Positions 12,863 to 24,778 of a DNA stretch of 64,000 nucleotides are shown here, one piece after another. Below the pieces are notes generated by a model, which saw only the letters and a list, made by a program, of their open reading frames with translations, was not told the origin of the DNA and did not search any database. Source of the DNA: Epiperipatus broadwayi (lineage: Eukaryota > Onychophora > Udeonychophora > Euonychophora > Peripatidae); assembly GCA_028023455.1 (NCBI GenBank), contig JAQFVV010012446.1, positions 3,350,001 through 3,414,000 of the forward strand, given 5' to 3'. Position 1 is the first letter of the stretch. Each line of letters starts with the position of its first letter. The position numbers were made by a program, and so were the translations under genes.

Positions 12863-13023
12863 GGGATTCAAACTCAGATTTTTGCATGACCCTAAACTCT
12901 CCATGCTATCTCATATTGCTGACCCACCTGATCACTCATGTCGAAATGATAAATAATCATCGATATACGTATTTCATGCTAAGCTAGCACTCATCAGTTG
13001 GTCCAGAATACCATCTCCACACG
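12863..13023 (-). mobile_element. Family B repeat: hammerhead plus tRNA-like head
   Basis: Read on the minus strand, a hammerhead ribozyme (12955-13009) is followed by the family B tRNA-like segment, ending with a box-B-like GAGTTTGAATCCC at 12866-12880. The order matches the other B copies at 16790, 33481, 34030 and 54712. No inverted partner is visible. Confidence 0.75.
12955..13009 (-). ncRNA. Type I hammerhead ribozyme, family B (stem I weakened)
   Basis: The core CTGATGA is followed by stem II GTGCT-AGCTT-AGCAT (five pairs, the first G-U), then GAAA, the palindromic stem III ATACGTAT and the cleavage triplet ATA. The catalytic core is intact. Stem I is partly lost: ACCAA now faces TCGAT, so self-cleavage may be impaired. 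The family reference is 34060-34114. Confidence 0.75.
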
Positions 13024-13699
13024 TTTATTTAAAAGTTTGTCTGAATAGTGTTTGACTTGTAATTCTATGTTAAACTATTTCCACCAGCTAGAATTCATTG
13101 ATAAATCTCTTCAGAAAAATTAAAATATTATTTAAAAATTTCTAATACTTTCAACTGTTAACAGTATTTCAAATGATATTATCCCCTCTTACTCAGATAT
13201 TTCTGGCCTTATCAGGGATAGTACTAGCATGGAATCAAACTGGGCATTTTTAGATTTGTGAATACTGAAATTAAAATGATGCTTTAAACAGATATGTTAT
13301 TTTGTCAAATAGCCAACAGTCAATAGGAATTTGATACACTTATGTATGAAGGTCTCCTAATTTCTACATTTCTTCTTAATGGCAAAGTCAACGAATGGTT
13401 TCCAAACATGGATAACTTATAGGATTATATTATTTGTTATTGTGATATGAATAGCTGTTTAAAATGTTCTCTCTCCCCTTGTCCAATATTTACATCCTTT
13501 CCTAATTGGACTTATATTCATTAGTATATCCATGGTCTGCTTCTTTAGATATATCTATTCATTCCTCTTTATATCAAGGGATAATATATGAGTTATTATT
13601 AACATTTAATAAACTCATTTTTTACTATTGTTTAGTAAGAAAATTAACTGTATACTCAGTTATTGAAACTGAGGATATAATGTATAATAAGAGTACCAA
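13024..13699. other. A+T-rich DNA, nothing recognised
   Basis: A 68-codon open frame at 13506-13712 has no recognisable motif. Confidence 0.5.
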
Positions 13700-14023
13700 A
13701 GTCTCCATATAGTAGTGCCAAGTGCAAGCCTTTGCAATCAATGGATGCAGGAAGATTTGTGCATAAAACCTCAATTTAATGTCTACTCATTCAACATCCA
13801 TAGACTAGCTTCTAGCTTATGGTTTTTATCAATGAGGAGCCTTGGATTTGAAAGCAATGTACCTAGACCTTAGGATCACTGATGAAAGCCACAAGCTAGA
13901 AACTAATCTGGGGATGTTGGATAAGTAAGCATTAGATATGGATTTTATGCACAAGCCTTCTGGCATCCACTAATTACTCTGGCTGGCACTGGGTGGCACT
14001 ACTGTATGAAGAGTTTGGTACTC
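13700..14023. repeat. Family A inverted pair (foldback)
   Basis: Two diverged family A units lie head to head. The outer ends are mutually inverted: 'aagagtaccaaa' at the left, 'tttggtactctt' at the right, each next to the CTCTCC-type family terminus. The left unit's ribozyme (about 13796-13840, minus) has lost its core; the right unit's ribozyme at 13873-13914 keeps it. Confidence 0.85.
13873..13914 (+). ncRNA. Hammerhead ribozyme, family A, diverged
   Basis: CTGATGA and GAAA are both present, and stem II is AAGCC/AGCT-like. Stem III has drifted to ACTAAT and the triplet to ATC, which still fits NUH. Stem I is GGATCA against TGGGGA, only partly paired. This is a likely relic. Confidence 0.6.
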
Positions 14024-14503
14024 TTATTAACAGGATATGTAAGCATATGAAATAGTGATTATGTGATATAATGCATACTTTTTATTTTTTTAAAATAGAT
14101 AAAGGATTTACAAGGTGTGTATTATTTTGCTAGAAACAATTAAAGAACTCATCCAATACCTTTAGCTAGAAATTAAAATAAACCTCAGTCATTATCATTA
14201 AGATGAATTTCAGTGCATTGATCTTAATGAAGAAATATATTTAAAATAGGTTGGATTTTTTTAATCTGCGGTTGAAAAAGAAATATGGTTGTATACATAG
14301 AAAGGTTTTTTTTTATAAATCTGTATTATTATATGTCTGAAGGTTTGTGATGATGGTATATTATTAGATGTGATATGTTGGACTATTTCCATTATCTATC
14401 AGTGAATGTTGAATGTATAGAAAATTTTAAACTTTATTTAAAATTTCTAAATACAAAAAACTTGTTAGTAATACACGCAAATAGACAGCACAGGTTAGTA
14501 ATT

Positions 14504-14545
14504 ACACAACGTTTCGAGTATTATTCTCCACTCTTCTTCAGGTGT
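14504..14545 (-). ncRNA. Putative hammerhead ribozyme, family C
   Basis: On the minus strand, CTGAAGA (fitting CUGANGA) is followed by a stem II of GAGT/ACTC with one extra A on the 5' side, then GAAA, the palindromic stem III ACGT and the triplet GTT. Stem I would be ACAC/GTGT. All junction elements are in order, but the bulged A and short stems lower confidence. The opposite arm (14829-14870) has lost GAAA. Confidence 0.5.
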
Positions 14546-14701
14546 TGCTGGCCTATATGCACAGGGCCAATATTCACTTAGAAGTTGAACTTACATGTTT
14601 AGATTCTTGAACATCGAATTAAAAATTGACAGATTCAGGAGGATTTGAATCAATCCTCATATATAAATATATCATATTTCTACTATATGCTACCTTTTAC
14701 A

Positions 14702-14775
14702 GAATAGCTCAGTTGGTTAGAGCGTTTGCCTTAAATTCGATATTCAAGAATGTAAAGGTGCGAGTTCAACTTCTA
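14702..14775 (+). promoter_or_regulatory. tRNA-like Pol III internal promoter of family C
   Basis: The box A-like sequence TAGCTCAGTTGGTTAGAGCG is near-perfect, and a box B-like GGTGCGAGTTCAACT lies about 45 bp downstream. The cloverleaf itself is not preserved, so I read it as the 5' head of a SINE-like element rather than a tRNA gene. Confidence 0.75.
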
Positions 14776-15034
14776 AGTGGAGTTCAACTTCTAAGTGAAT
14801 ATTGTCATTGTGCATGTAGGCCAGCAACACCTGAAGAAGAGTGGAGAATAATATTACTCAAAAGGTTGTGCCATTACTATCCTGTGTTGTCTATTTGTAT
14901 GTTATTACTAACAAGTTGTTTATATTTGGAAAGTTTAAATAATGTTTTAAAAATTTTCTATACCTTCAACATTCACTCATAGACGATGGAAATAGTCCAG
15001 TATATCACATCTAATCTGTATTATTAGTTGTGTT

Positions 15035-15330
15035 TATGATTTTGAGAATTGGACACTTGATGGAAGGACAATACATAGACTTCTGATTACTTAATGAAGT
15101 ATGGAGAGATGTATGTATGTTAAGAGTAACAAGACAGGATTGAAAATGAAATACATGGGTGAGAGGATAAACAGGTGTGACTGATATCATTGAAAGAATT
15201 AAGAGACTGAAATAGAGTTAGGCTGAACGTACTACTAGAAAAGATGATCTCATAAGATTCAAGACTGCATGTGGATTGGATGGATGAAATAAGGAAGTTT
15301 ACTGGTTTAAGGTATGGAAAAGAAACTATG
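15035..15330 (+). pseudogene. LINE C-terminal remnant
   Basis: Conceptual translation in shifting frames gives YDFENWTLDGRTIHRLL, SMERCMYV, and later GVTDIIERIK-like and ELG pieces. This resembles the post-RT region of invertebrate LINEs (the CETWTL...SMERIMLG...DIIERIKRLKWSWAGH pattern). Multiple stops and frameshifts are present. Confidence 0.65.
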
Positions 15331-16789
15331 GATAAGAAAACATTAGATTAAATTTGGACTTTCATTACATAATGGATTAATGATGGTGGTAGCCACCAAA
15401 TTCATGGCCAAAATAAATATCAATTTTTAATGGAAAAATGTTTTTTTTTTAAAAAATAGAATGAATTTTTTTGCCTTTCTGAAGAAGTGGGTGGGAGATG
15501 ATCATACACCTATGGTCATTGAAACCATGGTCTACTTTATTAGATAAAATAAGTGCTGAATGATATAGAATCAGAGTCTTCAATCAATACTATTTTCTTG
15601 TAGAAAAGGTACAGTTTGGTTATTCGAAGTAATAATAATAGAAACAGAAATTCACATAACATTACAATACTTGCCCAAAAAACAACATTTTACTAAAATT
15701 CTTCCACAATTATGGTTTCATCTATTAACAAATAGACCTTTTCAAATGAAATTCAACTTAGCATACAACATATACACACAAAACAAAATAGCCTTCCCAT
15801 CATTCACTTCAAAAACAACTTCCTTTAATATCAAAAGATATTTTTGTAAGATTGATAACTTCTGCATTATCAAATAATATTTCATGACCTGCATTCAGTT
15901 CATAAACATACAAAACTGAGTTATGATATTTATTTTTAACTCTCCTTTTATGAATGTCAACTCTTTCATTAAGACAATTTACTTTGACCTATATAAATTG
16001 TATGACAATTGCAAGGAATCTTATAAACCACACCAGGAATAGATTTGCAATCAATTGACTATTTTGAATTATTTAAGTAATGAATTTAAATCCAGGTCTT
16101 TCTTCTAGGCCACTTTCATACCATCCAATAAAAAACTTTCTTATAAATTAATTTACTAATTGATGAAGAAATTGATAAAGAAATAAACTTTATTCTCACT
16201 AACAATTAAATCTTCATTGTTAACAGAGTTGTAGATATTTTTATTAAATATAATATTCCTAATAAATTAATGATTATAATCTAATTCAATATAGTCAAAA
16301 GCAAATTGACTTCTCTGAATATAACATATTTTCAAAATTATTAAGCCTTCTATTATCAAGCAGAATTTGATTACTGAAAAAAAATAGATAATTAGCTTAG
16401 CTTAATGTATATATAATTAATGGAAGCAAACCATTGTTTTTCAGGGTTAGGAATAAATGGCATTCTGTATGTATATTAATTTTATTCTGAATTTTAGCAA
16501 AGATAAACTTATAGTGCCAAAAACTCGTAAGAGGATCCATTCTTTTCTTGATCATTACAAACGTACCGTGCCATTTGTTCATAGTATGAGGGAGAATGGT
16601 TTGCTCCCCTTAATTACATATACATTATTTTGATCATTCAGTGTTATATATATATCAAGCTAAATATATATTATATATTTTAAAGAAGCGCTTTTATTTA
16701 CATAAATGCACCAAAAAGTTAAAAATATTTTTTTTTAGCTTTATAAGCATGCAATACATTTTACATAAATATAAATTATATATATAATA
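15331..16789. other. A+T-rich DNA, nothing recognised
   Basis: No coding, repeat or RNA signature is recognisable. The short open frames at 15671 (plus) and 16397 (minus) are motif-free. Confidence 0.5.
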
Positions 16790-17010
16790 ATTAGAGGGGG
16801 TTTGAATTCAGACTTTCAAGTTCCCTCCAGTTATCCACTCCATTTGATGATCTGGATCAACTGATGAGTGCTGGTCTGGCATGAAATACATATATTGGAG
16901 ATCATTAATATTTTGCTCATGTGTGTGGTCATGTATATCAATTGTATGAGGTAGATTGGATAGCTGAAGGGAGCTTTGAAAGTCTGGGTTTAAATCCTCT
17001 CTCATTACAT
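16790..17010 (+). mobile_element. Family B repeat with inverted 3' stub
   Basis: An inverted copy of the 3' end ('tttgaattcagactttcaag', 16801-16820) is followed directly by a forward unit: a hammerhead at 16849-16903, then the tRNA-like segment ending 'gaaagtctgggtttaaatcc' at 16978-16998. The result is a foldback whose two ends are the same family terminus. Confidence 0.8.
16849..16903 (+). ncRNA. Type I hammerhead ribozyme, family B
   Basis: Stem I is in two parts: GATC pairs with GATC (16900-16903), and ATCAA pairs partly with TTGGA, across a TGG bulge. The core CTGATGA (16861-16867) is followed by stem II GTGCT/GGCAT, then GAAA (16883-16886). Stem III is near-palindromic (ATACATAT), and the triplet is ATA, with predicted cleavage after 16894. 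The core is complete. Confidence 0.8.
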
Positions 17011-20000
17011 CTAGCTTAAGTATATATACTAAATTTGTAAATATATAGATAGTAGCAAAATAGTGAAGAATATTAATTTATAAATCTGAAATTGTAATTT
17101 TTACTTCATAAGAAACTGGTAAAAATTGATAGGGTGGTCCACATTTTTATTGTGAAAGCTGAAGAAAATCTTTTGCTTTTTAGTACATTATGTGAATAAA
17201 AATGGTTTTAAAAATTTTTTTAAAAGTATTTTTGTCTGAACTCATTTGCTTCATATTTCAATAAGATGGAATTTTCTGTAATTTACATTACCTCATGCTT
17301 CTGCCTTTTCCGTTTTTATACACAATTATTTTTGAAATTATTTATATTATGCTTTTTTATTTGTAAAAAAAAAAACGATTCTGTAATACACATTTTCATA
17401 TTCTTTTTTTTTTAACCACAGCTACACCACCTATTGTAAGTTTTTGTAACTAATAGATGTCAGCTGATAATGTTTAATAAATCTCTATTCTATCCATTAT
17501 CTCCCGACTAGTTTTAAGCTTAGGGCATTCATTAATAAGAAGTTTTGTCTAGTGATATTGTATAGAACAGCATTGGATAGAGGTTGTGTATTAAGCACTA
17601 TCTGCTAGCATTTATTAGTTATTAAAATTTACAGTAGGTGGCATATCTGTGATGAAAGAAAAAATATGCATGTGTAAGCTAGAGTCATGTGACATTACCC
17701 CATCATTAGTGACTGTTGGATTTATGGCTACAGGGACAATTGAAGGGGCTTAATAAAACCATTGATAATTCAATTTTTTGGTTGGAATCTCTGCAGGTTT
17801 TTTTTAAATATCTTGTTAAGAGGTTATCTGTCTAAATCTTTTTATAAGCTAAATAAATAAAGAAACATTAGTTATTTAGAGATTTTATTAGGATTATTTA
17901 AATGATTATACAATATTTATTACAACTCTTTTGAGTTTGCTTTGAAAGTTTGTATTATATTGGACTATTTCTGAAGTGGTCACAGTGTTATAATACAGTG
18001 TGTTGTAATGGCACAGATTTAGGGCTAAACCTGGGGTCATGGCACTCACCACTATCAACCCCAGTCATTGAGTCAAAATTAAATATAAAATTTAAATACA
18101 AATCATGAATGATATAATGAAATGAGAAATCAGCAAGAAAAAAGACTAATTGTAGGTTAACCAGCATTACATAGAACAACAACAAATCATTCACTACCAT
18201 GAATGATCAACAATAAAAAAATCAACAATCAGCCACATGACTGGATTTGAAAGTGGTCCACTATAGATCAGGCTAATTATTTAGCCATTGCCAAACTTGG
18301 GACAGATTATATAAACAATAATTTGTTTGCACCAACTTAAGTGCTAATCCATCAGAATATAACAATTAAAAATAATATTGCTAGGGTACAGAAACATGCT
18401 GATCATCATCAATGACCCTCTGGCCAATATTTAGCACCATTAATGTACTGGCCAACTATAAACTTAATTTCTAATTAATACTAAAATAAAATTTAGTGCA
18501 TAGACTTTAAAGGATATACCTTTGCATCATCCAGCATTAGAGAAGTAATAAAATCATCATCAAATGGATGTCCATATCTAATATAAACCCCAATCCTTAT
18601 AACAGACTGTTATGCATGAATACAGCTAAGAGAGAGCAAGTATAACATACTGTGAATAAGAGATAATAATGCTAACATATAATGTTTTAAACCTAGTCTA
18701 GGATTAAATAAATTTATTGGAATAACTTAATAAAGTATAAATTTATTAATAACAACAAAATTAAATTAAAGCCTGTTGAGTACACCATAGATTCAGCAAT
18801 CTTATTTTGATTAGAATAAAAAGAAAAAAGGTTTTACATTGTGATTTATAAATATCTCAATATAACACACCTATATATAAGTACTCAGATGTGCTATATA
18901 GTAATTCAAAATTGACATCTTTGAATTGTCTTAAACCAATAATAAAAATTCATTTTTTATAATTCATAATAATTAATTTTAACATATATGTGATTGATAA
19001 CTGATTTTAATAATATGGGTCTACATGATATGCATGCAAATGTGTGTGCACTAATATTTCATTAGTTAAAAAATAATCATTTATAAGTTATTATATTTTC
19101 AAAGACATAATTTGATATTGAAAAGTATACATAAAATTCGCATGTATGTGTGTATTATTATCTCTTTATAAATGAAAGTTATTAATTAATTCATTATTTC
19201 TTTTAAAAAAATTTGACAGTCCTTCATAAAAGTTTTTTCTTTTTCAGATTACTTTTAATTGTAAACATCTTTTAAAAAAAGGTTACTAGAAACTCCTTTT
19301 AAAAACTTTTTTTTCTTTACAATATTTAATCAATCAAAATTGGAATAAATCCTTATAAATATTAATGGGAAGAAATTATCTAGAGACTAAAGTCATTTAT
19401 TTAAGCAAACTTGTTTATTTTTAAACTTGTAAATTAGAGATTTTAACTGTGAAGTTAATTATTTAAAATAATATTTCAATAAATAATTTTTTTTACTCAC
19501 CAGCTATTATCTGTTCGATATCTCCCGTATGCATATTATGTAATATTTACAGCTATAATAATTTCATTTGTGCTTCCTTTCACTTTAGATAAAACTATGT
19601 ATAAACTATAGCATGATACTTTATCAATAAATTGGCTATTTCCTGTAATCTCTCGGTAAGCTGGCCTATTCAAAAACAGTAAACTGGGATATTGACATTT
19701 TTGGGAAATGTATAAATCAGGTAACTGTTAGAATTAGTCAGCTCCATTCAATCTCTATAATTTGATAAACCTTGTGTAGGCCATTTAGTAAATATAGGCT
19801 ATGTACCACATAAAACTGGGACTTGGCTCCATGTAAATTCAAACACTACCATTGTGACATTAGTAGCAGCTGTACTTCATACCTTCAGTTATAACCTCAT
19901 AATAGTGCTGTACAATGATTGTAAGTATCATGAATCATTCAAATCCACCTTTTTATAATATGTTGTGTAATTTGAAAACAATAATTAAGCAATTTTTTTT

Positions 20001-20527
20001 CTTTATCTTGATTAAAAAAAACAAGTTAATAACTTTTTTCAATTTACCTAAATTAAAACCAAATTTTTTATTTGAAAAGTATTTTTAATCCTTCCAACAA
20101 CAGAGTATATTATATTAAATTTTATCACAATCTTTAACTAAAAAAATTTTTAAAATCTAATTAAAAATAGATGGTAGACTTTTATAATTACCAGTATATC
20201 TATTGTAACATAAAAACATGCTTGTTTTAATTTTTTTTTTAAAATTTTCAAAATCAGAATAAAACATTAAATAGACCTTTCTTTTTAAATGTTTAATTTA
20301 TAATAATTTTTTAAATTCAAAAATATTGTTTAACTCTTAACTACTATTCCAGTGAAATATAAAAAAATATCTACAAAAATTTTTGCTTGTGTTTATTTGT
20401 AACTTTTCCTTTCCACTTTATATATGTATGTGTACACACACTATTATGTTATTATATGCCACAAGATACATAACCATCACATTGTATATACTGATTTATT
20501 GTAAATAAAGATATTTACTGGTGTAAT
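17011..20527. other. A+T-rich DNA, no gene recognised
   Basis: There are long A and T tracts throughout. The open frame at 17988-18200 (minus) is motif-free. I see no inverted-repeat element or tRNA-like head here. Confidence 0.45.
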
Positions 20528-20915
20528 AATATGTTGGACTATTTCCACCATCTGTCATTAAATGTTGATGTCTAGAAACTTTAAACTTTTTTTAAACTTT
20601 TCAAATGCAAACAACTGTTAGTAATAGCATACAAATAGACAACACAGGTTAGCAATGATACAATATTTCAAGTATATTATTTTCTGCTCTTCAGAAGTTG
20701 TTGGCCTGACCCGTGACAATTTGGCATAAGATTCAAACTTACACCTTTAGATTCTTGAATATCAAATTTTAAAGCAACATTAACTAACTGAGCTTTTCTA
20801 ACCTGTATTGTCTATTTGTGTGTTATTACTAACAGCTGTTTGTATTTGAAATGTTTAAATAAAGTTTATTTTTTTTTAGACATTCAACATTTAATGTTAA
20901 ATGATTGAAATAAAC
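20528..20915. mobile_element. Family C element, second copy (inverted pair)
   Basis: The outer arms mirror each other ('atgttggactatttccacc' at the left; the diverged complement 'attgaaataaac' at the right). The sequences flanking 'aatagacaacacaggtta' and 'taacctgtattgtctattt' are inverted too. The minus strand carries a tRNA-like head (AGCTCAGTTAGTTAATG, then GGTGTAAGTTTGAATC). A decayed hammerhead-like motif lies on the minus strand at about 20663-20705 (CTGAAGA, then GAAATATT). Confidence 0.7.
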
Positions 20916-20959
20916 AAACATATTATTACTTTTAATTTACTCGGTGATTTATATATATA

Positions 20960-21059
20960 TTTTTTCTCATGTGTCATAGCATCACCCAGGAAGTGAACCC
21001 ACTAACCCGGGACAACTGCTTGCAAGGCAGCTGTGCTGACCTCTCGACCATCAACGCTT
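20960..21059 (-). mobile_element. tRNA-derived SINE, copy 1 (tRNA-Val/Ala-like)
   Basis: On the minus strand, AAGCGTTGATGGTCGAGAGG leads into a box A-like region, an anticodon arm with loop CTTGCAA, and then a T arm. A 13-bp tract, TAGTGGGTTCACT, shows a small duplication relative to the other copies. The element ends in an ATGAGAAAAAA tail. Related copies lie at 37065, 59090 and 62062. Confidence 0.8.
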
Positions 21060-21479
21060 ACAATGCTTGGATGAGTCATCCCTCATTGCATTCACTCTAC
21101 AAAATATACATATATTAGCATGAGCTAAACTCTGTTAATTACATGCTAATTAATTCAAATTATGCAGAAGTCACTCGGAATAAAACTGCAAATGTAGTTA
21201 AGTTGTGCATGCAAGAAATTCTGTGTTATGGACTCAGAGATATGAACTGTTGTACACTTGCGTGTATAGAAATATTTATACACACATTCCCAAAGATGTT
21301 TTACAAATATAGACTATCTTCTCCAAAGATTAATGTTCAGTTTTCATTCAGTTATATATATATTACTATTATTTATTATGAGTAGATAAACTCTCATAAA
21401 GTTTTAACTGTTATTACTGTTTATTATGGATGTGATCTGGCTGATATTTTGAAATACTCCCTGAGTAGTTAGCAATTTC
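21060..21479. other. No feature recognised
   Basis: An 80-codon open frame (21143-21385) shows no recognisable motif. Confidence 0.45.
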
Positions 21480-22170
21480 TCTCATGGTTCTTGTAGCTGA
21501 AAAGTGTCTTCAGAATATGTTGATTAAATTGGAGGAAGGATGTATGGAATATGGAATAAAGATTAATATTGAGAAGAGGTATTCAAAAAGGCTGGAAATT
21601 GAAATCCGTGATAACATAGTTCAATAGGTAAAGGGATTTAGATATTTGGGTAGTTGGTTGAATGAGGATGGAAGAAGTGATGATGAAGTTAGAATTAACA
21701 ACAACATAAGGAGGTATTTATTAAGAGAAAGAATATATTTTGTAGATCTTTGAAGAAGGAATTAAGAAAAAGATTACTTAAATGCTATGGTTGTGAAATG
21801 TGGGCAATGGGTAATAAAATTAGGAACAGATTGGAAAGTTTTTGAGATGTGGACATGGAGAAGAATGGAGAAAATCAGTTGGATAAATAAAAGAACAAAT
21901 GAAGTCTTGAAAAGAGTAAATGAAAAAAGAAGATTGATTGAGGAAATTAGAAAGAATATTAGGAAGAAAGTATAGCTTAATGAAAAGATGTTTTGGAGGG
22001 AATTGTGAGTGGAAGCAAGAGGAAAGGACAGAAAAGATTGACATTGTTGGATGATATAAGAGATAGGAAGAGCTACATGGAATTGAAGAGCTGAGCAATG
22101 AAGAGAATGGAGTGGAGAAATGGATGAATTGATGACATGGCTACTTTCTGGACCTGTTGTCCATGAGTAG
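21480..22170 (+). pseudogene. LINE remnant: RT thumb to C-terminus
   Basis: Translation yields LQNMLIKLEEGCMEYGIKIN, then VKGFRYLGSWLNEDGRSDDE, which is the conserved segment just after the RT catalytic box. Further on come YGCEMWAMGNK, RRMEKISWINKRTNEVLKRV and LLDDIRDRK, matching the typical invertebrate LINE C-terminal run (MLRISWVDRVTNEEVL...LLDDIKEG). Stops and frameshifts occur near 21627, 21790 and 21975. No YADD box is retained. It belongs to a different family from the LINE copies at 1-2506. Confidence 0.85.
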
Positions 22171-22234
22171 ATTATGATGAGTTTTAATTATTAAATGTTT
22201 TTAGAAAAATTCAAACTTTATTTAAACGTTTCAA

Positions 22235-22312
22235 ATGTATTTAGCTATTAATAATAAATAGCACTTCTTTGAGTGGTCTGAAGTGCTATATATTATTAAT
22301 GGCTAAATACAT
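22235..22312. repeat. Perfect-looking hairpin, 33-bp arms
   Basis: The left arm 'atgtatttagctattaataa' continuing to 'gcacttc' is mirrored by 'gaagtgc' to 'ttaatggctaaatacat', with very few mismatches and a 12-nt loop (tttgagtggtct). Just upstream, 'caaactttatttaaacg' resembles the ends of family C, so it may be a collapsed family C foldback. Confidence 0.75.
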
Positions 22313-22450
22313 GTGATGGATGGATGAAATAAGAAAGTGTACAGGGATGATGTGGAGAAGAGAAGCTAAAGATTGGAGAAGATGGATTGAACTTGGAGAG
22401 ACCTTCATTCTGCAGTGGACTGATAATGTTTGATGATGATGACGAATAAA
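22313..22450 (+). pseudogene. LINE 3' end with GATGATG tail
   Basis: Translation gives WMDEIRKCTG and then a WRRWIELGETF-like run, ending in a TGATGATGATGACGA tract. A near-identical 3' end lies at 24370-24510. It matches the last codons of the LINE at 21480-22170. Confidence 0.7.
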
Positions 22451-23789
22451 TAGCACTCTGGTTATTATTAAATACAACGTATCGATTAGTATTATCACTT
22501 ATTTAGATATTGCTTACTTGACCAATGATAGACGTATGTTTGCAGTATACATGTAATTAGAATTCTAACACTTTTGTATTATATTTGTGTATCGACTAAT
22601 ATTATTTAGAAAATAATTATACGAAATTAAATACAATTTTTTTATTGTGTTAGAAAGTAGAATTTATTTAATTTTATGTTTTTGTAATTTTAAATAATCG
22701 CTATCCTATCGAATATCCGGTTTATATATTAATCTCAGGCTGATTATATCTTTTGTTTTTTTGCTATTTCATTTCATCATTTATGTGTAAGTAATAAAAT
22801 TAGACGGGTTTTTTTTAATTATTAAGTAGTAATTATTCTGATGTTTATTTTTTTGCAAGAAGTTTTTACTAGTAAAAGCGCTCGTATTGAAATTATAATT
22901 ATTTATCAGATAAGATTAACCTGATATGTTTATTAAAACAAACTCAATATTTACTCTAGCTTGGCGTTTGAAAATCTGTGAAAGAAAGATAAATTGAATT
23001 CAGCAGTTATTCAATAATTTATATTCCAAGAGTTGTAAACATGTTTTTTTTCCTTTCTGCTTTATGTTTGGTCGTCGTATTTTAATCTATCTAATAGCCA
23101 TTTCAAGTATCTTTATTATTACAACTGGGTTTCTTTGCTTATGTCAGCAAAGTTGAATTAATTAACTTTTCATTGTGTTGGCATTTGACTTTTATTGCAC
23201 GACTACGTAAGTTTGTATCTGGTAAGGAGAAAAAAGATTTTAATTCGATTTTCTGATTTTTAATAATTGGTCGTAATCGACATGATATATAAGTAACTGA
23301 GAATGATAGAGTAAAAATTAGGCCAGAAACGAATGACGGAGAACTCGGACTTTTTATTTATATTACATTATTCAATACTGGCAATTCACTGAAGAATATA
23401 GTCGATATATATTTATCATTTCCAATTATCCCTAGCGAAGTATGACCTTTCTAATTTTAACATGATGAAGTGTTTTTATTTACATAGGGTGTATTATACT
23501 AATGAATAAAATATAGTACCTACCATGTAAATAAAGAAAACTACACCTACTCAAGTTCTTTATCAGCTAGTGATAGAAGAAAACACTCTCATCAACTTTT
23601 AGCTTGGTTGGGTAGTTACCAATTTGAGAATGTAAACCAGTTTACATAACATGATAGTTTTATACTTAGAATAAGTGGACTAAAAGATGTTGAGGTATAT
23701 TGATCCCAATGTGCTGCTACTTGTTTTAACAAGTTAAAGTATTTCATCACAGGTAAATAACTACGCAGTTAATTCAGCTGTCTATAGAT
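22451..23789. other. A+T-rich DNA, nothing recognised
   Basis: No coding, repeat or RNA signature is recognisable. Confidence 0.5.
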
Positions 23790-24345
23790 CTGTTATTTTA
23801 CCTAATTTATTGAATGGACGTGAGACTTGGACACCCGATGGGGTGCAATATAAATGTGTCAGAAAAATTTCATTTTAAATTGCTCCAAAAAATTGGAAAA
23901 AATGTAATGGCAAGATTATAAAACCAATCAATGTTCTTCAACTTGCTGAATACTATGAAGTCTACGATTGTAAGATTATACCTCGGTTCGATTGAACATA
24001 TAAAATGAATGAACAAAGCAAGACTTCCTAAAAGAGTATTTGGTAGTGAACATGAGCATGGCTTTCAGGGAGAGATAGACCTCATTTGTTATAAGCATTA
24101 TCCCAAAAGACATTCCGAAGAAATCCAATGTCAATTGCTTCCATGTAAGGCAGAGAATAGAATACATTGGGGAACTAAAATGAGACATGATATCACAAAG
24201 TATTTCAGAAAGAAAAGTTTTCTGAATAAATTAAAAGTCCTGTAAAATATCAAGAGAACAAGAAATGGACCAGCATGTTTTCTATGTGGATGTATTTGCC
24301 GTACACAGATTGGTTTATATAATCATTGCAAAACTCATTTCTAGA
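23790..24345 (+). pseudogene. LINE C-terminus with C2H2-like finger
   Basis: VILPNLLNGRETWTPDGVQY is followed by a KIIKPINVLQLAEYYEVYDC block, then the open frame 24009-24245 (RLPKRVFGSEHEHGFQGEID ... HYPKRHSEEIQCQLLPCKAE). After a stop, CFLCGCICRTQIGLYNHCKTH forms a Cys2His2-type finger. This follows the C-terminal order of a common animal LINE type (LLYGCETWT, then RLPKQ, then the C..C finger with IGL..H...H). It is broken by stops and frameshifts near 23870 and 24243. Confidence 0.82.
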
Positions 24346-24369
24346 ATAGTTTCTCCCCTCTATTTTTAG

Positions 24370-24510
24370 AGGTAGAATGTGAGAAATAAGAAAAGTGTAC
24401 AGGGGTGATGTGGAGAAGAGAGGCTAGAGATCGGAAAAGATGGATTGAATGTGGAGAGACCTTCATCCTACAGGGGATTGATAATAGTTGACAATCAATG
24501 ATGATGAATT
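24370..24510 (+). pseudogene. LINE 3' end, second copy
   Basis: It is nearly identical to 22313-22450 ('gtgtacaggggtgatgtgga', 'agagaccttcatcctacagg') and ends in TGATGATG-like sequence. It inserted beside, or came together with, the unrelated LINE fragment just upstream. Confidence 0.7.
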
Positions 24511-24778
24511 AAAAGTATTTTATTAAAAAAACATTATACATAAATAAATACAATTTTATATAATTATTCCAAAGTCCTCTAATATCGTTATCATTTTTAT
24601 AATTTTTTTATGCGTTATTTTTATAAATCTTTGTGTAAAAAAAAAAAGAAATCAAATTATTATATATGCTAGTAATTTCTTATAACGATTTAATAAGTTA
24701 AAAAAAAAAGTTAAAGAATTATACACTAGAAAAATAACTGGTTTTACTATAAGTTGGAATAATTTACAACAATATAAT

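Larger units (their letters stand above)
14365..15012. mobile_element. Family C element: inverted pair with tRNA-like head and hammerhead-like motif
   Basis: Two long arms are inverted copies of each other. The outer ends read 'gatatgttggactatttcc' at the left and 'ggaaatagtccag' at the right; inside them come 'ctaacctgtg' segments and the 'cagcaacacctgaagaaga' motif. The right arm contains a recognisable tRNA-like Pol III head (14702-14775). The architecture matches 20528-20915. A non-autonomous retroelement is likely; it has no coding capacity. Confidence 0.75.
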
